The position numbers were made by a program, and so were the translations under genes. The notes beneath the pieces were generated by a model, which had not been told where the DNA came from, ran no database searches, and was given only the letters and a program-made list of their open reading frames with translations. Positions 1-6,587 of a stretch of 10,095 bases of DNA are shown one piece after another (the stretch's first letter is position 1; each line of letters begins with the position of its first letter). Source of the stretch: Comamonadaceae bacterium (GTDB taxonomy: Bacteria; Pseudomonadota; Gammaproteobacteria; Burkholderiales; Burkholderiaceae_C); the NCBI GenBank assembly GCA_947494405.1, contig CANLWQ010000053.1:1-10095 (forward strand). Reading direction: 5' to 3'.

Positions 1-168
1 CACTATGCCCACATTCGACATGCTTTGAAAACAAAGGGCACATTGATCGGCAGCAACGATTTGATGATTGCCGCCCATGCGCGCAGCGTGGGCGCCACTG
101 TAGTGACAAATAACACCCGCGACTTTGAACGCGTACCTCAGCTGTCTGTAGAAAACTGGATAAGTTAA
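1..168 (+). CDS. vapC: VapC-like PIN-domain toxin, C-terminal part (5' end outside window)
   Basis: The first 55 codons, read in frame from base 1, end at a TAA at 166-168. They encode the typical tail of a VapC-type PIN-domain endoribonuclease: [20 protein letters not shown] followed by [18 protein letters not shown]. In this family the Asp of the NDLxIAAHA motif and an acidic residue after the TNN segment belong to the Mg2+-binding site that cleaves RNA, often initiator tRNA; this is family knowledge, not shown here. The N-terminal half, with the first catalytic Asp, and any vapB antitoxin gene upstream lie outside the window, so an intact module cannot be confirmed. The gene converges on the deaminase gene, and the two stop codons share the bases TTAA at 165-168. 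A chromosomal PIN protein with another role is the alternative. Confidence 0.85.
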   Translation, partial: HYAHIRHALKTKGTLIGSNDLMIAAHARSVGATVVTNNTRDFERVPQLSVENWIS

Positions 169-1205
169 TTGGCTTTCTGAGCCCCAAACCGCAAGAAGCA
201 GTCGTCCAACTGTTGCCGCCAGATATTCTTTTGTCCCTGCGAAACAAAGCTGGCTTCAAAGCTGTTGAGCGCCAACTGGTAGGCGTGGGAAGCGTCCAAG
301 TTCAAGGCAGCAAAGGTTTGCAGGTAGTTGTCGTTCAAATAGCCGCCAAAGTAGGCCGGGTCATCCGAGTTCAACATCACGCACAGCCCCAAGTCGAGCA
401 TTTGGCGCACATTGTGGTCGGCCAAGCTGGGAAACACACACAGCTTTTGGTTGGACAAAGGACACACCGTCAGCGGCACACGCTCCTTGGCCAAACGCGC
501 CATCAGCGCTTCGTCGTGAATGGCTTGCACGCCGTGATCGATTCGCGCCACATGCAGCACATCCAAGGCGCTCCATATGTAAGCGGGCGGGCCTTCTTCG
601 CCGGCATGGGCCACCAACTTCAAGCCCAGCTGAGAGGCGCGCTTGAAAACACGCTCGAACTTTTCTGGCGGATGGCCGCGCTCGCTGGAGTCCAAGCCCA
701 CACCGATGAACTTGTCTCTGAAAGGGAAAGCCTCCTCGAAGGTGTCAAAGGCTTCGTCCTCCGACAAATGGCGCAAAAAACACAAAATCAGCGCAGAACT
801 GATGCCCAACTGGGCCTGCGCATCCACACAAGCGCGATGCAAACCGCTGATGACGCTGCGCATAGACACTTTGCGAGCGGTATGGGTTTGCGGGTCGAAG
901 AAAATTTCGGCATGCACCACGTTGTCGGCCTTGGCTCGCAAAAAATAGGCCCAAGCCATGTCGTAAAAATCTTGCGGCTGCTGCAAAACACTGGCACCCG
1001 CGTAGTAAATATCTAAAAAGCTTTGCAAGTCGGTGAAAGCATAAGCAGCACGCAATGCTTCCACGCTTTTGTAAGGCAAGCGCACATCGTTGCGCTTGGC
1101 CAAAGCAAAAATCAGCTCAGGCTCCAGCGAGCCCTCTATATGTATGTGTAACTCGGCTTTGGGCATGGCCCGCAGCAAGTCGGGTAAGTGTTCAATCTGC
1201 TGCAT
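165..1205 (-). CDS. add: Adenine deaminase (adenosine deaminase family)
   Basis: This 346-residue protein of the metal-dependent A_deaminase family hydrolyses the 6-amino group of a purine in the cytoplasm. All the expected zinc and catalytic residues are present: H20 and H22 in the ELHIHIEG motif, H200 and E203 in [10 protein letters not shown]224 in RIDHGV and D281-D282 in [10 protein letters not shown]. The stretch [16 protein letters not shown] around 168-183 and the whole N-terminal layout resemble the Pseudomonas/fungal-type adenine deaminases more than true adenosine deaminases. I therefore favour adenine to hypoxanthine (EC 3.5.4.2); many databases label such proteins 'adenosine deaminase, add'. 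The ATG at 1205 has a good Shine-Dalgarno (AGGGGA, about 5 bases upstream) and overlaps the end of the HNH-like gene by 14 bases, so translation is probably coupled. It is the last gene of the purine-uptake cluster and supplies its catabolic or salvage step. Substrate choice between adenine and adenosine is the main uncertainty. Confidence 0.92.
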   Translation of the reverse strand: MQQIEHLPDLLRAMPKAELHIHIEGSLEPELIFALAKRNDVRLPYKSVEALRAAYAFTDLQSFLDIYYAGASVLQQPQDFYDMAWAYFLRAKADNVVHAEIFFDPQTHTARKVSMRSVISGLHRACVDAQAQLGISSALILCFLRHLSEDEAFDTFEEAFPFRDKFIGVGLDSSERGHPPEKFERVFKRASQLGLKLVAHAGEEGPPAYIWSALDVLHVARIDHGVQAIHDEALMARLAKERVPLTVCPLSNQKLCVFPSLADHNVRQMLDLGLCVMLNSDDPAYFGGYLNDNYLQTFAALNLDASHAYQLALNSFEASFVSQGQKNIWRQQLDDCFLRFGAQKAN

Positions 1206-1755
1206 GTCGTCCCCTGGGTAAAAGATGCTGATTTGAAGGCACCCAAGCTTGGTAGGCCTCTATCCAATTGCGGGCGATGCGTTGCTGCGCCTCGGCCAAC
1301 GGCAATTTGCCCTGACAGACCAATTTGTACACCACGAATTCCAAATCGTTTTTTTGTTCTGCGCCCCATTCGCCTTGGCGAGGTTGCGGCCAGAGGTTCT
1401 GGGGATTGCTGGGACTGCCCCCAATGCTCAAAGGTATGAGGTGGTCTTGTTCGTAATTCTGAGGGTTGGTGTCCGCATAGCGGTACTGGCGAATTTGCTC
1501 ACGCTTTAAACGGTTGGTCACGCGTTTGTCAGGTCTCACGCTGGCGGTATAGCCCTTGACGCAAACCGTGGACTGTAAATTTTGCGACGTGACGTGAGGG
1601 TCTATGGCGCCAGGCGTGATGCTGGCATCGGGTAAAGCGGGGTTGTGTTGCGCCAGCGCCGCGCATGCAGCCGTCAACAAGCACGGCAGCGCAAAAGCTT
1701 GAAACCAAAAAAAGGCTGCACCAGGGCAGCCTTTTCTCACCAACAAAGCGGGCAT
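1192..1755 (-). CDS. Exported HNH-like ([10 protein letters not shown]) protein, function unknown
   Basis: The reading frame gives 187 residues. The N-terminus looks like a cleavable signal peptide: R7-K8, a hydrophobic stretch at about 13-35 and an AALA|Q junction near residue 35. The core contains [20 protein letters not shown] at 101-120 followed by LWPQP, an HNH/ββα-metal-like signature (D104-H105 and N117 or N120). Small exported proteins with this motif recur in proteobacteria as hypothetical proteins or putative HNH nucleases; nuclease activity is not established. The ATG overlaps the stop of the binding-protein gene by one base (TAATG) and has no clear Shine-Dalgarno, so expression may rely on translational coupling. 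Codons 7-17 coincide with a strong terminator hairpin. Its end overlaps the deaminase start by 14 bases. The start is uncertain: GTG at codon 6 is possible, but no convincing start lies beyond the hairpin. It looks like an insertion into an otherwise standard purine-transport and deaminase cluster. Confidence 0.72.
   Translation of the reverse strand: MPALLVRKGCPGAAFFWFQAFALPCLLTAACAALAQHNPALPDASITPGAIDPHVTSQNLQSTVCVKGYTASVRPDKRVTNRLKREQIRQYRYADTNPQNYEQDHLIPLSIGGSPSNPQNLWPQPRQGEWGAEQKNDLEFVVYKLVCQGKLPLAEAQQRIARNWIEAYQAWVPSNQHLLPRGRHAAD
1707..1735 (-). terminator. Rho-independent terminator after the binding-protein gene
   Basis: On the minus strand the 10-base arm AAAAGGCTGC (1735-1726) pairs perfectly with GCAGCCTTTT (1719-1710) across a 6-base loop, CCTGGT. 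The transcript then runs into seven consecutive U (1713-1707). The hairpin begins 20 bases after the TAA of the BMP gene, the usual place for its terminator. It also lies within codons 7-17 of the following HNH-like reading frame, so it may act as an attenuator for the last two genes. Read on the plus strand the trailing T run is only four bases, so termination of rightward transcripts would be weak. Confidence 0.88.
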
Positions 1756-2894
1756 TACTTGTTGCCGGGCACTTTGCCTTCCACGCCTTTGACGTAGAAG
1801 AGCAGGCTGCTTAAGAATTTGTCGTCAGCGACTTCATCTTTCTTCAACTGGGTTTTGCCTGTGTTGTCCAGCAAAGGGCCTTTCCAAATGGCAAAGCTGC
1901 CATCTTTCAAGCCAGCTTTGATTTCGTCAATTTTGGCTTTGGTGTCAGCAGGCACATCGTCGGCAATCGAGACGATGTCGATAGCGCCTTCTTTCACACC
2001 GGCCCAAGTGTTACCGCCGCCCATCCACTTGCCTTCCAAGGCGTCGCGAGTGGCTTGTATGTAGTAAGGGGTCCAGTTGATGACGGCGGAAGCCAAATGC
2101 GCTTTGGGGCCGTAAGCAGTCATGTCCGAGTCCCAACCAAAAGCGCGCTTGCCTTTTTCTTCGGCGGTTTTCAGCACAGCGGGTGAATCGGTGTTTTGGA
2201 ACAACACATCAGCGCCGCTGTTGATCAGCGATGTCGCTGCTTCGGTTTCTTTGGGTGGGTTGAACCACTCATTGACCCACACCACTTTGGTTTTGACTTT
2301 GGGGTTGACCGACTGCGCGCCCAAGGTGAAGGCGTTGATATTGCGAACCACTTCAGGAATAGGAATGGACGCCACCACGCCCAAGGTGTTGGACTTGGTC
2401 ATCTTGCCAGCGATCACGCCAGCCATGTAGGCGCCCTCATAGGTGCGGCTGTCGTAGGTGCGCATATTCTCGGCTTGCTTAAAGCCAGTGGCGTGCTCGA
2501 ACTTCACGTCTTTGTGGTCTGAAGCCACTTTGAGCATGGTCTCCATATAGCCGAATGTGGTGCCGAAAATAAGTTTGTTGCCTTGAGAAACCATGTCACG
2601 GAAGTTGCGCTCTGCGTCAGCGGACTCGGACACGTTTTCGGTGAAAGAGGTTTTGATTTTGTCGCCGAATTCGGCTTCCAAGGCTTTGCGGGCGTTGTCG
2701 TGCGCAAAGGTCCAACCGCCGTCACCGACCGGGCCCACATAGGCAAAAGCAATTTTCAAAGGCTCTGGTTTGGGCGCTTCAACCACGGGGGCGGGCAACG
2801 GTTCTTCTTTTTTGCTGCATCCGACCATGAGGGCCGCAGCAACCACGCCTAAAGCTGCAGCGCGAAACAGCGATCGCTTGAAAATGTCTGTCAT
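1755..2894 (-). CDS. BMP-family ABC transporter substrate-binding lipoprotein (purine type)
   Basis: This 379-residue protein is the periplasmic ligand-binding component of the ABC importer encoded by the three genes before it. It begins MTDIFKRSLFRAAALG, has a hydrophobic segment and a lipobox-like LMVGC ending at C26, then a Pro/Glu/Lys linker (PLPAPVVEAPKPEP, about 32-45). The mature domain starts LKIAFAYVGPVGDGGWTFAHD, the BMP/PnrA signature in which the DGGW region contributes to ligand binding. Characterised BMP proteins bind purine nucleosides or related purines, which fits the downstream deaminase. The ATG at 2894 was chosen because it has a Shine-Dalgarno (AAAGGA, about 7 bases upstream) and opens directly into the signal sequence. 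The frame stays open to 3392, but that extension lies inside the permease gene and is spurious. It is separated from permease 2 by 38 bases. A terminator follows its stop. The substrate is inferred, not proven. Confidence 0.93.
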   Translation of the reverse strand: MTDIFKRSLFRAAALGVVAAALMVGCSKKEEPLPAPVVEAPKPEPLKIAFAYVGPVGDGGWTFAHDNARKALEAEFGDKIKTSFTENVSESADAERNFRDMVSQGNKLIFGTTFGYMETMLKVASDHKDVKFEHATGFKQAENMRTYDSRTYEGAYMAGVIAGKMTKSNTLGVVASIPIPEVVRNINAFTLGAQSVNPKVKTKVVWVNEWFNPPKETEAATSLINSGADVLFQNTDSPAVLKTAEEKGKRAFGWDSDMTAYGPKAHLASAVINWTPYYIQATRDALEGKWMGGGNTWAGVKEGAIDIVSIADDVPADTKAKIDEIKAGLKDGSFAIWKGPLLDNTGKTQLKKDEVADDKFLSSLLFYVKGVEGKVPGNK

Positions 2895-2932
2895 GAAAAG
2901 TCCTTTGAGGGCAAGGTTGTAGAAAGGCGTGA

Positions 2933-3853
2933 TTATGAACTGGGAGAGAAAGGTTTTCCCAAGGATGCTGGCATATTCACGCGAATCCACTGCGGATTGC
3001 GTGAAATCAGCGCCAGCACCACAATGGTGGCCAAGTAGGGCAGCATGCTGAGGAACTGGCTGGGCAACTCCACCCCACTGGCTTGCAAATGAAACTGCAA
3101 CATGGTGACCCCGCCAAACAAATAGGCACCCAACAACACACGGGCCGGTCGCCATGTGGCAAAGGTGGTGAGCGCCAGCGCAATCCAGCCCTTGCCCGCA
3201 ATCATGCCCTCGACCCATAGCGGGGTGTAGATGATGGAGATGTAAGCGCCTGCCAACCCGCACAAAGCCCCGCCAGTCACAACCGCGCCCAAACGAATAC
3301 TGCGCACCGAATAGCCCAAGGCATGCGCCGACTGCGGCGACTCGCCCACTGCGCGCAAGACCAAGCCGGTACGGCTGTGGTTGAAAAACCAAATCAAGGC
3401 AATGGTAAAAAGGATGACCAAATACACCATGGGATGCTGCTTAAACAAAGCCTGACCTAGGTAAGGAATATCGGCCAAAAAAGGCAGCTCAAACTTCATG
3501 CGCTCGGGCAATTTGGCCTGCACATAAGCCGTGCCCACAAAGGCAGAAAAACCCACGCCAAACAGACTCAGCGCCAAACCCGTGGCGTACTGGTTGGTGT
3601 TGAGGCCCACCACCAAAGCGCCAAATATCAGCGCCAACAAAGCACCCGCCCCCATGCCGGCCAAAAACCCCAAGACATCGCTGCCGGTGTGCACCACGGT
3701 GGCGTAGCCTGCAATCGCCGCGCACAGCATCATGCCTTCGGCGCCCAAATTGACCACGCCGGCTTTTTCGTTGATCAGCAGGCCCAAAGCCGCAATAGCC
3801 AACACCGTGCCCGCGTTCAGCGTGGCGGCCAGCAACAAGGCATAGGTTTCCAT
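2933..3853 (-). CDS. ABC transporter permease 2 (YufQ/NupC-like, purine uptake)
   Basis: This is a 306-residue integral membrane protein of the BPD_transp_2 family, one of two dissimilar permeases forming the transmembrane channel of the purine importer. The conserved segment INEKAGVVNLGAEGMMLCAA near residues 27-46 is the hallmark of this subfamily (NEKxGxxNLGxEGMM). Several hydrophobic helices follow, including GALVVGLNTNQYATGLALSLFG, typical of the YufQ/NupC side of BMP transporters, and the short soluble EAA-like region around AVGESPQSAHALGYSV, which would contact the ATPase. The ATG at 3853 shares its A with the TGA of permease 1 (TGATG) and has GGGGG upstream, so the two are translationally coupled. 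A TTG one codon earlier is less likely. It is shorter than permease 1, as usual for this pair. Confidence 0.92.
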   Translation of the reverse strand: METYALLLAATLNAGTVLAIAALGLLINEKAGVVNLGAEGMMLCAAIAGYATVVHTGSDVLGFLAGMGAGALLALIFGALVVGLNTNQYATGLALSLFGVGFSAFVGTAYVQAKLPERMKFELPFLADIPYLGQALFKQHPMVYLVILFTIALIWFFNHSRTGLVLRAVGESPQSAHALGYSVRSIRLGAVVTGGALCGLAGAYISIIYTPLWVEGMIAGKGWIALALTTFATWRPARVLLGAYLFGGVTMLQFHLQASGVELPSQFLSMLPYLATIVVLALISRNPQWIRVNMPASLGKPFSPSS

Positions 3854-4926
3854 CAAACCCCCAATGCCCGCGAGGCTTGCCAGCGCAAGCGGTAATTCAT
3901 CAGCACATCACAGGCCAGCAAGCTAAACAGCAGCAGACCCTGAAACACGCCTGTGAGTGATTTGGGCAGCCCCAAGCGCGACTGCGCCAATTCGCCGCCT
4001 ATATAAAACATGCTCATCAGCAGCGCTGAAAACACCATGCCTACCGGATGCAAGCGCCCGACAAAAGCGACGATGATGGCGGCAAAGCCATAACCCACCG
4101 GCACATAAGGCGTGAGTTGTCCTATGGGCCCGGCGACTTCCAAAGCGCCAGCCAAACCCGCCAAACCACCAGAAACCAACAAGGCCAGCCAAATGGCGCG
4201 ATCGGAGGAAAAGCCGGCGTAGCGCGCAGCCGCCGGCGCCATGCCGCCAATTTGCTGTGCCCAGCCCGCGCGTGTGCGAAACAAAAACACCCACATCAGC
4301 AACACGCCCAGCAGCGCCAACAGCAAGCCCATATTCACACGAGAGCCTTTGAACAAGCGCGGTATGTGGGTCACCGATAAAAAAGTTTGGGTTTGCGGAA
4401 AGTTGTAACCCAAGGGGTCTTTCCACGGGCCATAAACCAAATAGCCCAAGACCATGATGGCGACATACACCAGCATCAGGCTGACCAAAATTTCATTGGC
4501 GTGAAAGCGCACCCGCAGCCATGCGGTGAGTCCCGCCCAGAGCAAGCCGCCCAACATGCCAGCCAACAAAACCGCCACCACCATCCAAGCACTGCTGTTG
4601 CTGTCGGCGGTCAATGCCATGCCGGCGGCAAACACCGCGCCCATCACATACTGACCTTCGGCGCCAATATTCCACACGTTGGAGCGAAAACACAGCGCCA
4701 GCCCCAAAGCGATCAGCAGCAAAGGCGTGGCTTTCACCATCAATTCGCCCAGCGCATAGCCAGAGCGAATCGGTTCCCAGAAAAACACCGCTAAACCTTT
4801 GACCGGGTCTTTGCCCAAAGCCCAAAACAGGATCACGCCCAAAACAACCGTGATGACCAAAGCCAACAGGGGCGAGGCGATGCGCCAAAAGCCAGAGGGT
4901 TCAGAGCGAGCTTCCAGTTTGAACAT
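3853..4926 (-). CDS. ABC transporter permease 1 (YufP/NupB-like, purine uptake)
   Basis: This 357-residue membrane protein is the larger permease of the BMP-type importer. It has a short cytoplasmic N-terminus, a first helix at about 16-38, a periplasmic stretch (GKDPVKGLAVFFWEPIRSGY), then further helices. The motif FRSNVWNIGAEGQYVMGA (80-97) and NEILVSLMLVYVAIMVLGYL (144-163) are characteristic of YufP/NupB-type permeases, while RAGWAQQIGGMAPAAARYAG resembles the cytoplasmic coupling loop. It starts one base after the TGA of the ATPase gene and ends overlapping the start of permease 2 by one base. No strong Shine-Dalgarno is visible, so translation probably depends on ribosomes finishing the ATPase. 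With its partners it would import purine nucleosides or nucleobases; substrate is inferred from family and neighbours. Confidence 0.92.
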   Translation of the reverse strand: MFKLEARSEPSGFWRIASPLLALVITVVLGVILFWALGKDPVKGLAVFFWEPIRSGYALGELMVKATPLLLIALGLALCFRSNVWNIGAEGQYVMGAVFAAGMALTADSNSSAWMVVAVLLAGMLGGLLWAGLTAWLRVRFHANEILVSLMLVYVAIMVLGYLVYGPWKDPLGYNFPQTQTFLSVTHIPRLFKGSRVNMGLLLALLGVLLMWVFLFRTRAGWAQQIGGMAPAAARYAGFSSDRAIWLALLVSGGLAGLAGALEVAGPIGQLTPYVPVGYGFAAIIVAFVGRLHPVGMVFSALLMSMFYIGGELAQSRLGLPKSLTGVFQGLLLFSLLACDVLMNYRLRWQASRALGV

Positions 4927-4927
4927 A

Positions 4928-6448
4928 TCAATGCGCCGACTCTTGCACGGTATCCCACAAACCGCTCATCCAACTGCCGATTTGCGCCACGCTGGCGTCC
5001 GCCCGGGACAGCGAAGGCGACAAGCGCCCTTGCGCCATGACATGCAAGCGGTCGCAGAGTTCAAACAATTCATCCAGCTCTTCGCTGACCACCAACAGCG
5101 CACAACCTGCGTCGCGCAGTGCCAGCAATGCGGCGCGAATTTGCGCTGTAGCACCCACGTCCACGCCCCAAGTGGGCTGAGAAACAATGAGCAACTTGGG
5201 AGCGGCGTCCACTTCCCTGCCGACAATGAACTTTTGCAAATTACCGCCCGACAGCGATTGGGCCAGAGCCTGTGGGCCGCCCGCCTTTACTTGGAAGCGC
5301 TCAATGATGGTTTGGGCTTGTGCCTTCAACGCGCCCATGTCAATCCAACCGCTTGACCCCACCGCTTCGTCACGGGTGAGCAGCAGGTTGTGCGCCAGGC
5401 TCAGGCCAGGCACTGCGCCTCGGCCCAAGCGTTCATCGGGTACAAAATGCAGGCCCAAAGCGCGGCGCTGGGCGGGGCCCAGTCTGCCCACCGCTTGGCC
5501 GCCCATGCGAATGCTGTCGGCCTTGGCGCGGGTGTCCTCGCCACTCAAGGCAAACAAGAGCTCGCGCTGGCCGTTGCCCGACACACCCGCAATACCCACG
5601 ATCTCGCCTTGCCGGACTTGCAAGTCCAACGCTTGCAGGTTCATGCCAAAAGGGTCTAGGCGCGGCAAGCTCAGCTGTGACACTGCCAAGACCACCTCCC
5701 CTGCTTGACGGCTGTGGTGTACCAGTGAGGTGGGTTTGCTGCCAATCATCATTTGGCTTAAAGAAGCATTGGTTTCTTCGCTTGGAATACAGGTGCCGCT
5801 GACACGCCCGCCTCGCAGCACGGTGCAATGGGTGCACAGGGCGCGGATTTCATGCAATTTGTGGCTGATGTACAAAATGCTGCAGCCTTGGACCACCAAC
5901 TGGCGAAGCACCGCAAACAGTTTGTCCACCGCTTGGGGGGTGAGCACCGAGGTGGGTTCGTCCAAAATCAGCAAGCGCGGTTCGCACAGCAAGGCGCGGA
6001 TGATTTCCACCCGCTGCATTTCGCCCACGCTCAGGGTGTGCACCGGGCGCTCAGCTTCGATATCCAGGCCGTAAAGGGCGGCTTTGTCGCGTATGCGCTG
6101 GGTCACCTCGGCCAAGGAAAGGGTTTTATCCAAACCCAGCCAAACATTTTGCGCCACGCTCAGGCTGTCGAACAAGCTGAAGTGCTGGAACACCATGCTG
6201 ATGCCCAAGGCGCGGGCTTGCTGCGGGCTGCGGATATGCACCGGCTGACCCTCAAACAGAATGCGGCCCGCGTCGGGCTGCACCGCGCCATAAATGATTT
6301 TCATCAAAGTGGATTTGCCCGCGCCGTTTTCGCCCAAGATGGCGTGGATTTGGCCAGGCAGCACATCCAAAGCAATGTGGTCGTTGGCGAGTACCGCGGG
6401 ATACTGCTTGCAAATACCCTTGAGGCTGAGCAAAGGGGACTTGCTCAA
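4928..6448 (-). CDS. ABC transporter ATP-binding protein with two NBDs (purine uptake)
   Basis: This is the 506-residue tandem ATPase driving the importer at the inner face of the membrane. NBD1 is complete: Walker A GENGAGKS (39-46), Q-loop Q88, signature LSVGE (139-143), Walker B LLILDEP (159-165) and switch H196. NBD2 is degenerate: the Walker A position reads GVSGNGQREL (288-297) without the lysine, Walker B is LLIVSQP (419-425) with Gln for the catalytic Glu, and the switch His is replaced in VVSEELDE (453-460), although LSGGN (399-403) is kept. This asymmetry is normal for the YufO/NupA-type family. The start is a TTG at 6448 with a strong Shine-Dalgarno, TGAGGAG (6464-6458), nine bases upstream; it opens as (M)SKSPLLSLKGICKQY, the usual N-terminus. 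An in-frame ATG at 6496 would add 16 unlikely residues and place the Shine-Dalgarno inside the gene. First gene of the operon. Confidence 0.93.
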   Translation of the reverse strand: MSKSPLLSLKGICKQYPAVLANDHIALDVLPGQIHAILGENGAGKSTLMKIIYGAVQPDAGRILFEGQPVHIRSPQQARALGISMVFQHFSLFDSLSVAQNVWLGLDKTLSLAEVTQRIRDKAALYGLDIEAERPVHTLSVGEMQRVEIIRALLCEPRLLILDEPTSVLTPQAVDKLFAVLRQLVVQGCSILYISHKLHEIRALCTHCTVLRGGRVSGTCIPSEETNASLSQMMIGSKPTSLVHHSRQAGEVVLAVSQLSLPRLDPFGMNLQALDLQVRQGEIVGIAGVSGNGQRELLFALSGEDTRAKADSIRMGGQAVGRLGPAQRRALGLHFVPDERLGRGAVPGLSLAHNLLLTRDEAVGSSGWIDMGALKAQAQTIIERFQVKAGGPQALAQSLSGGNLQKFIVGREVDAAPKLLIVSQPTWGVDVGATAQIRAALLALRDAGCALLVVSEELDELFELCDRLHVMAQGRLSPSLSRADASVAQIGSWMSGLWDTVQESAH

Positions 6449-6587
6449 GCGGCTTTTCTCCTCAAAATTTCTGGTGCAACCATCGCTTCTACACATCTAT
6501 TTACGAACATCTTGAGCAATGTAACACCCTGAAACGTAACCCCATCACATTGCAACTGCGCACACTTCGATCTACACTTTGTGCACC
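6449..6587. promoter_or_regulatory. Divergent promoter region with a spaced inverted repeat
   Basis: This 139-base gap separates the leftward purine-uptake operon from the rightward DUF1640-like gene and must hold both promoters. An inverted repeat GCAATGT (6516-6522) / ACATTGC (6547-6553) is present, with arm centres 31 bases apart (about three helical turns). A direct repeat GTAACACC (6521-6528) / GTAACCCC (6536-6543) lies within it. The left arm overlaps a possible leftward -35 (TTACAT, 6524-6519), for which only weak -10 matches follow (TAAATA at 15-base spacing or AATAGA at 17). The right arm overlaps the -35 of the rightward promoter. It could be an operator for a purine-responsive regulator, but no regulator gene is in the window and a chance repeat of this length is possible. 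Confidence 0.4.
6550..6578 (+). promoter_or_regulatory. Sigma-70-type promoter for the DUF1640-like gene
   Basis: TTGCAA at 6550-6555 and TACACT at 6573-6578 are separated by exactly 17 bases, each matching the sigma-70 consensus at four of six positions. Transcription would begin about 6584-6586, only two to four bases before the ATG at 6588. No Shine-Dalgarno is seen before that ATG, so the message is probably leaderless or nearly so. Confidence 0.5.

Noticed and set aside
213..1016. A 267-codon plus-strand reading frame antisense to the deaminase.
   Set aside because: The opposite strand encodes a complete deaminase with all catalytic motifs. The antisense product is low-complexity (His, Gln, Arg, Val-rich), as expected for a shadow frame.
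2895..3392. N-terminal extension of the BMP binding protein by 166 codons.
   Set aside because: It overlaps the conserved permease 2 coding sequence, and the ATG at 2894 has a good Shine-Dalgarno and opens directly into a lipoprotein signal peptide.
3923..4794. Reading frames of 130-170 codons on both strands inside permease 1.
   Set aside because: They are out of frame with the conserved permease and have biased composition without family motifs.
4928..6448. Degenerate second nucleotide-binding domain as a sign of gene decay.
   Set aside because: Loss of the NBD2 Walker A lysine and Walker B glutamate is normal in YufO/NupA-type ATPases and the frame is intact.
5187..6532. Plus-strand frames of up to 234 codons opposite the ABC ATPase, including one that spans the promoter region.
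   Set aside because: The minus strand carries intact Walker, signature and switch motifs throughout, and the antisense products match nothing recognisable.
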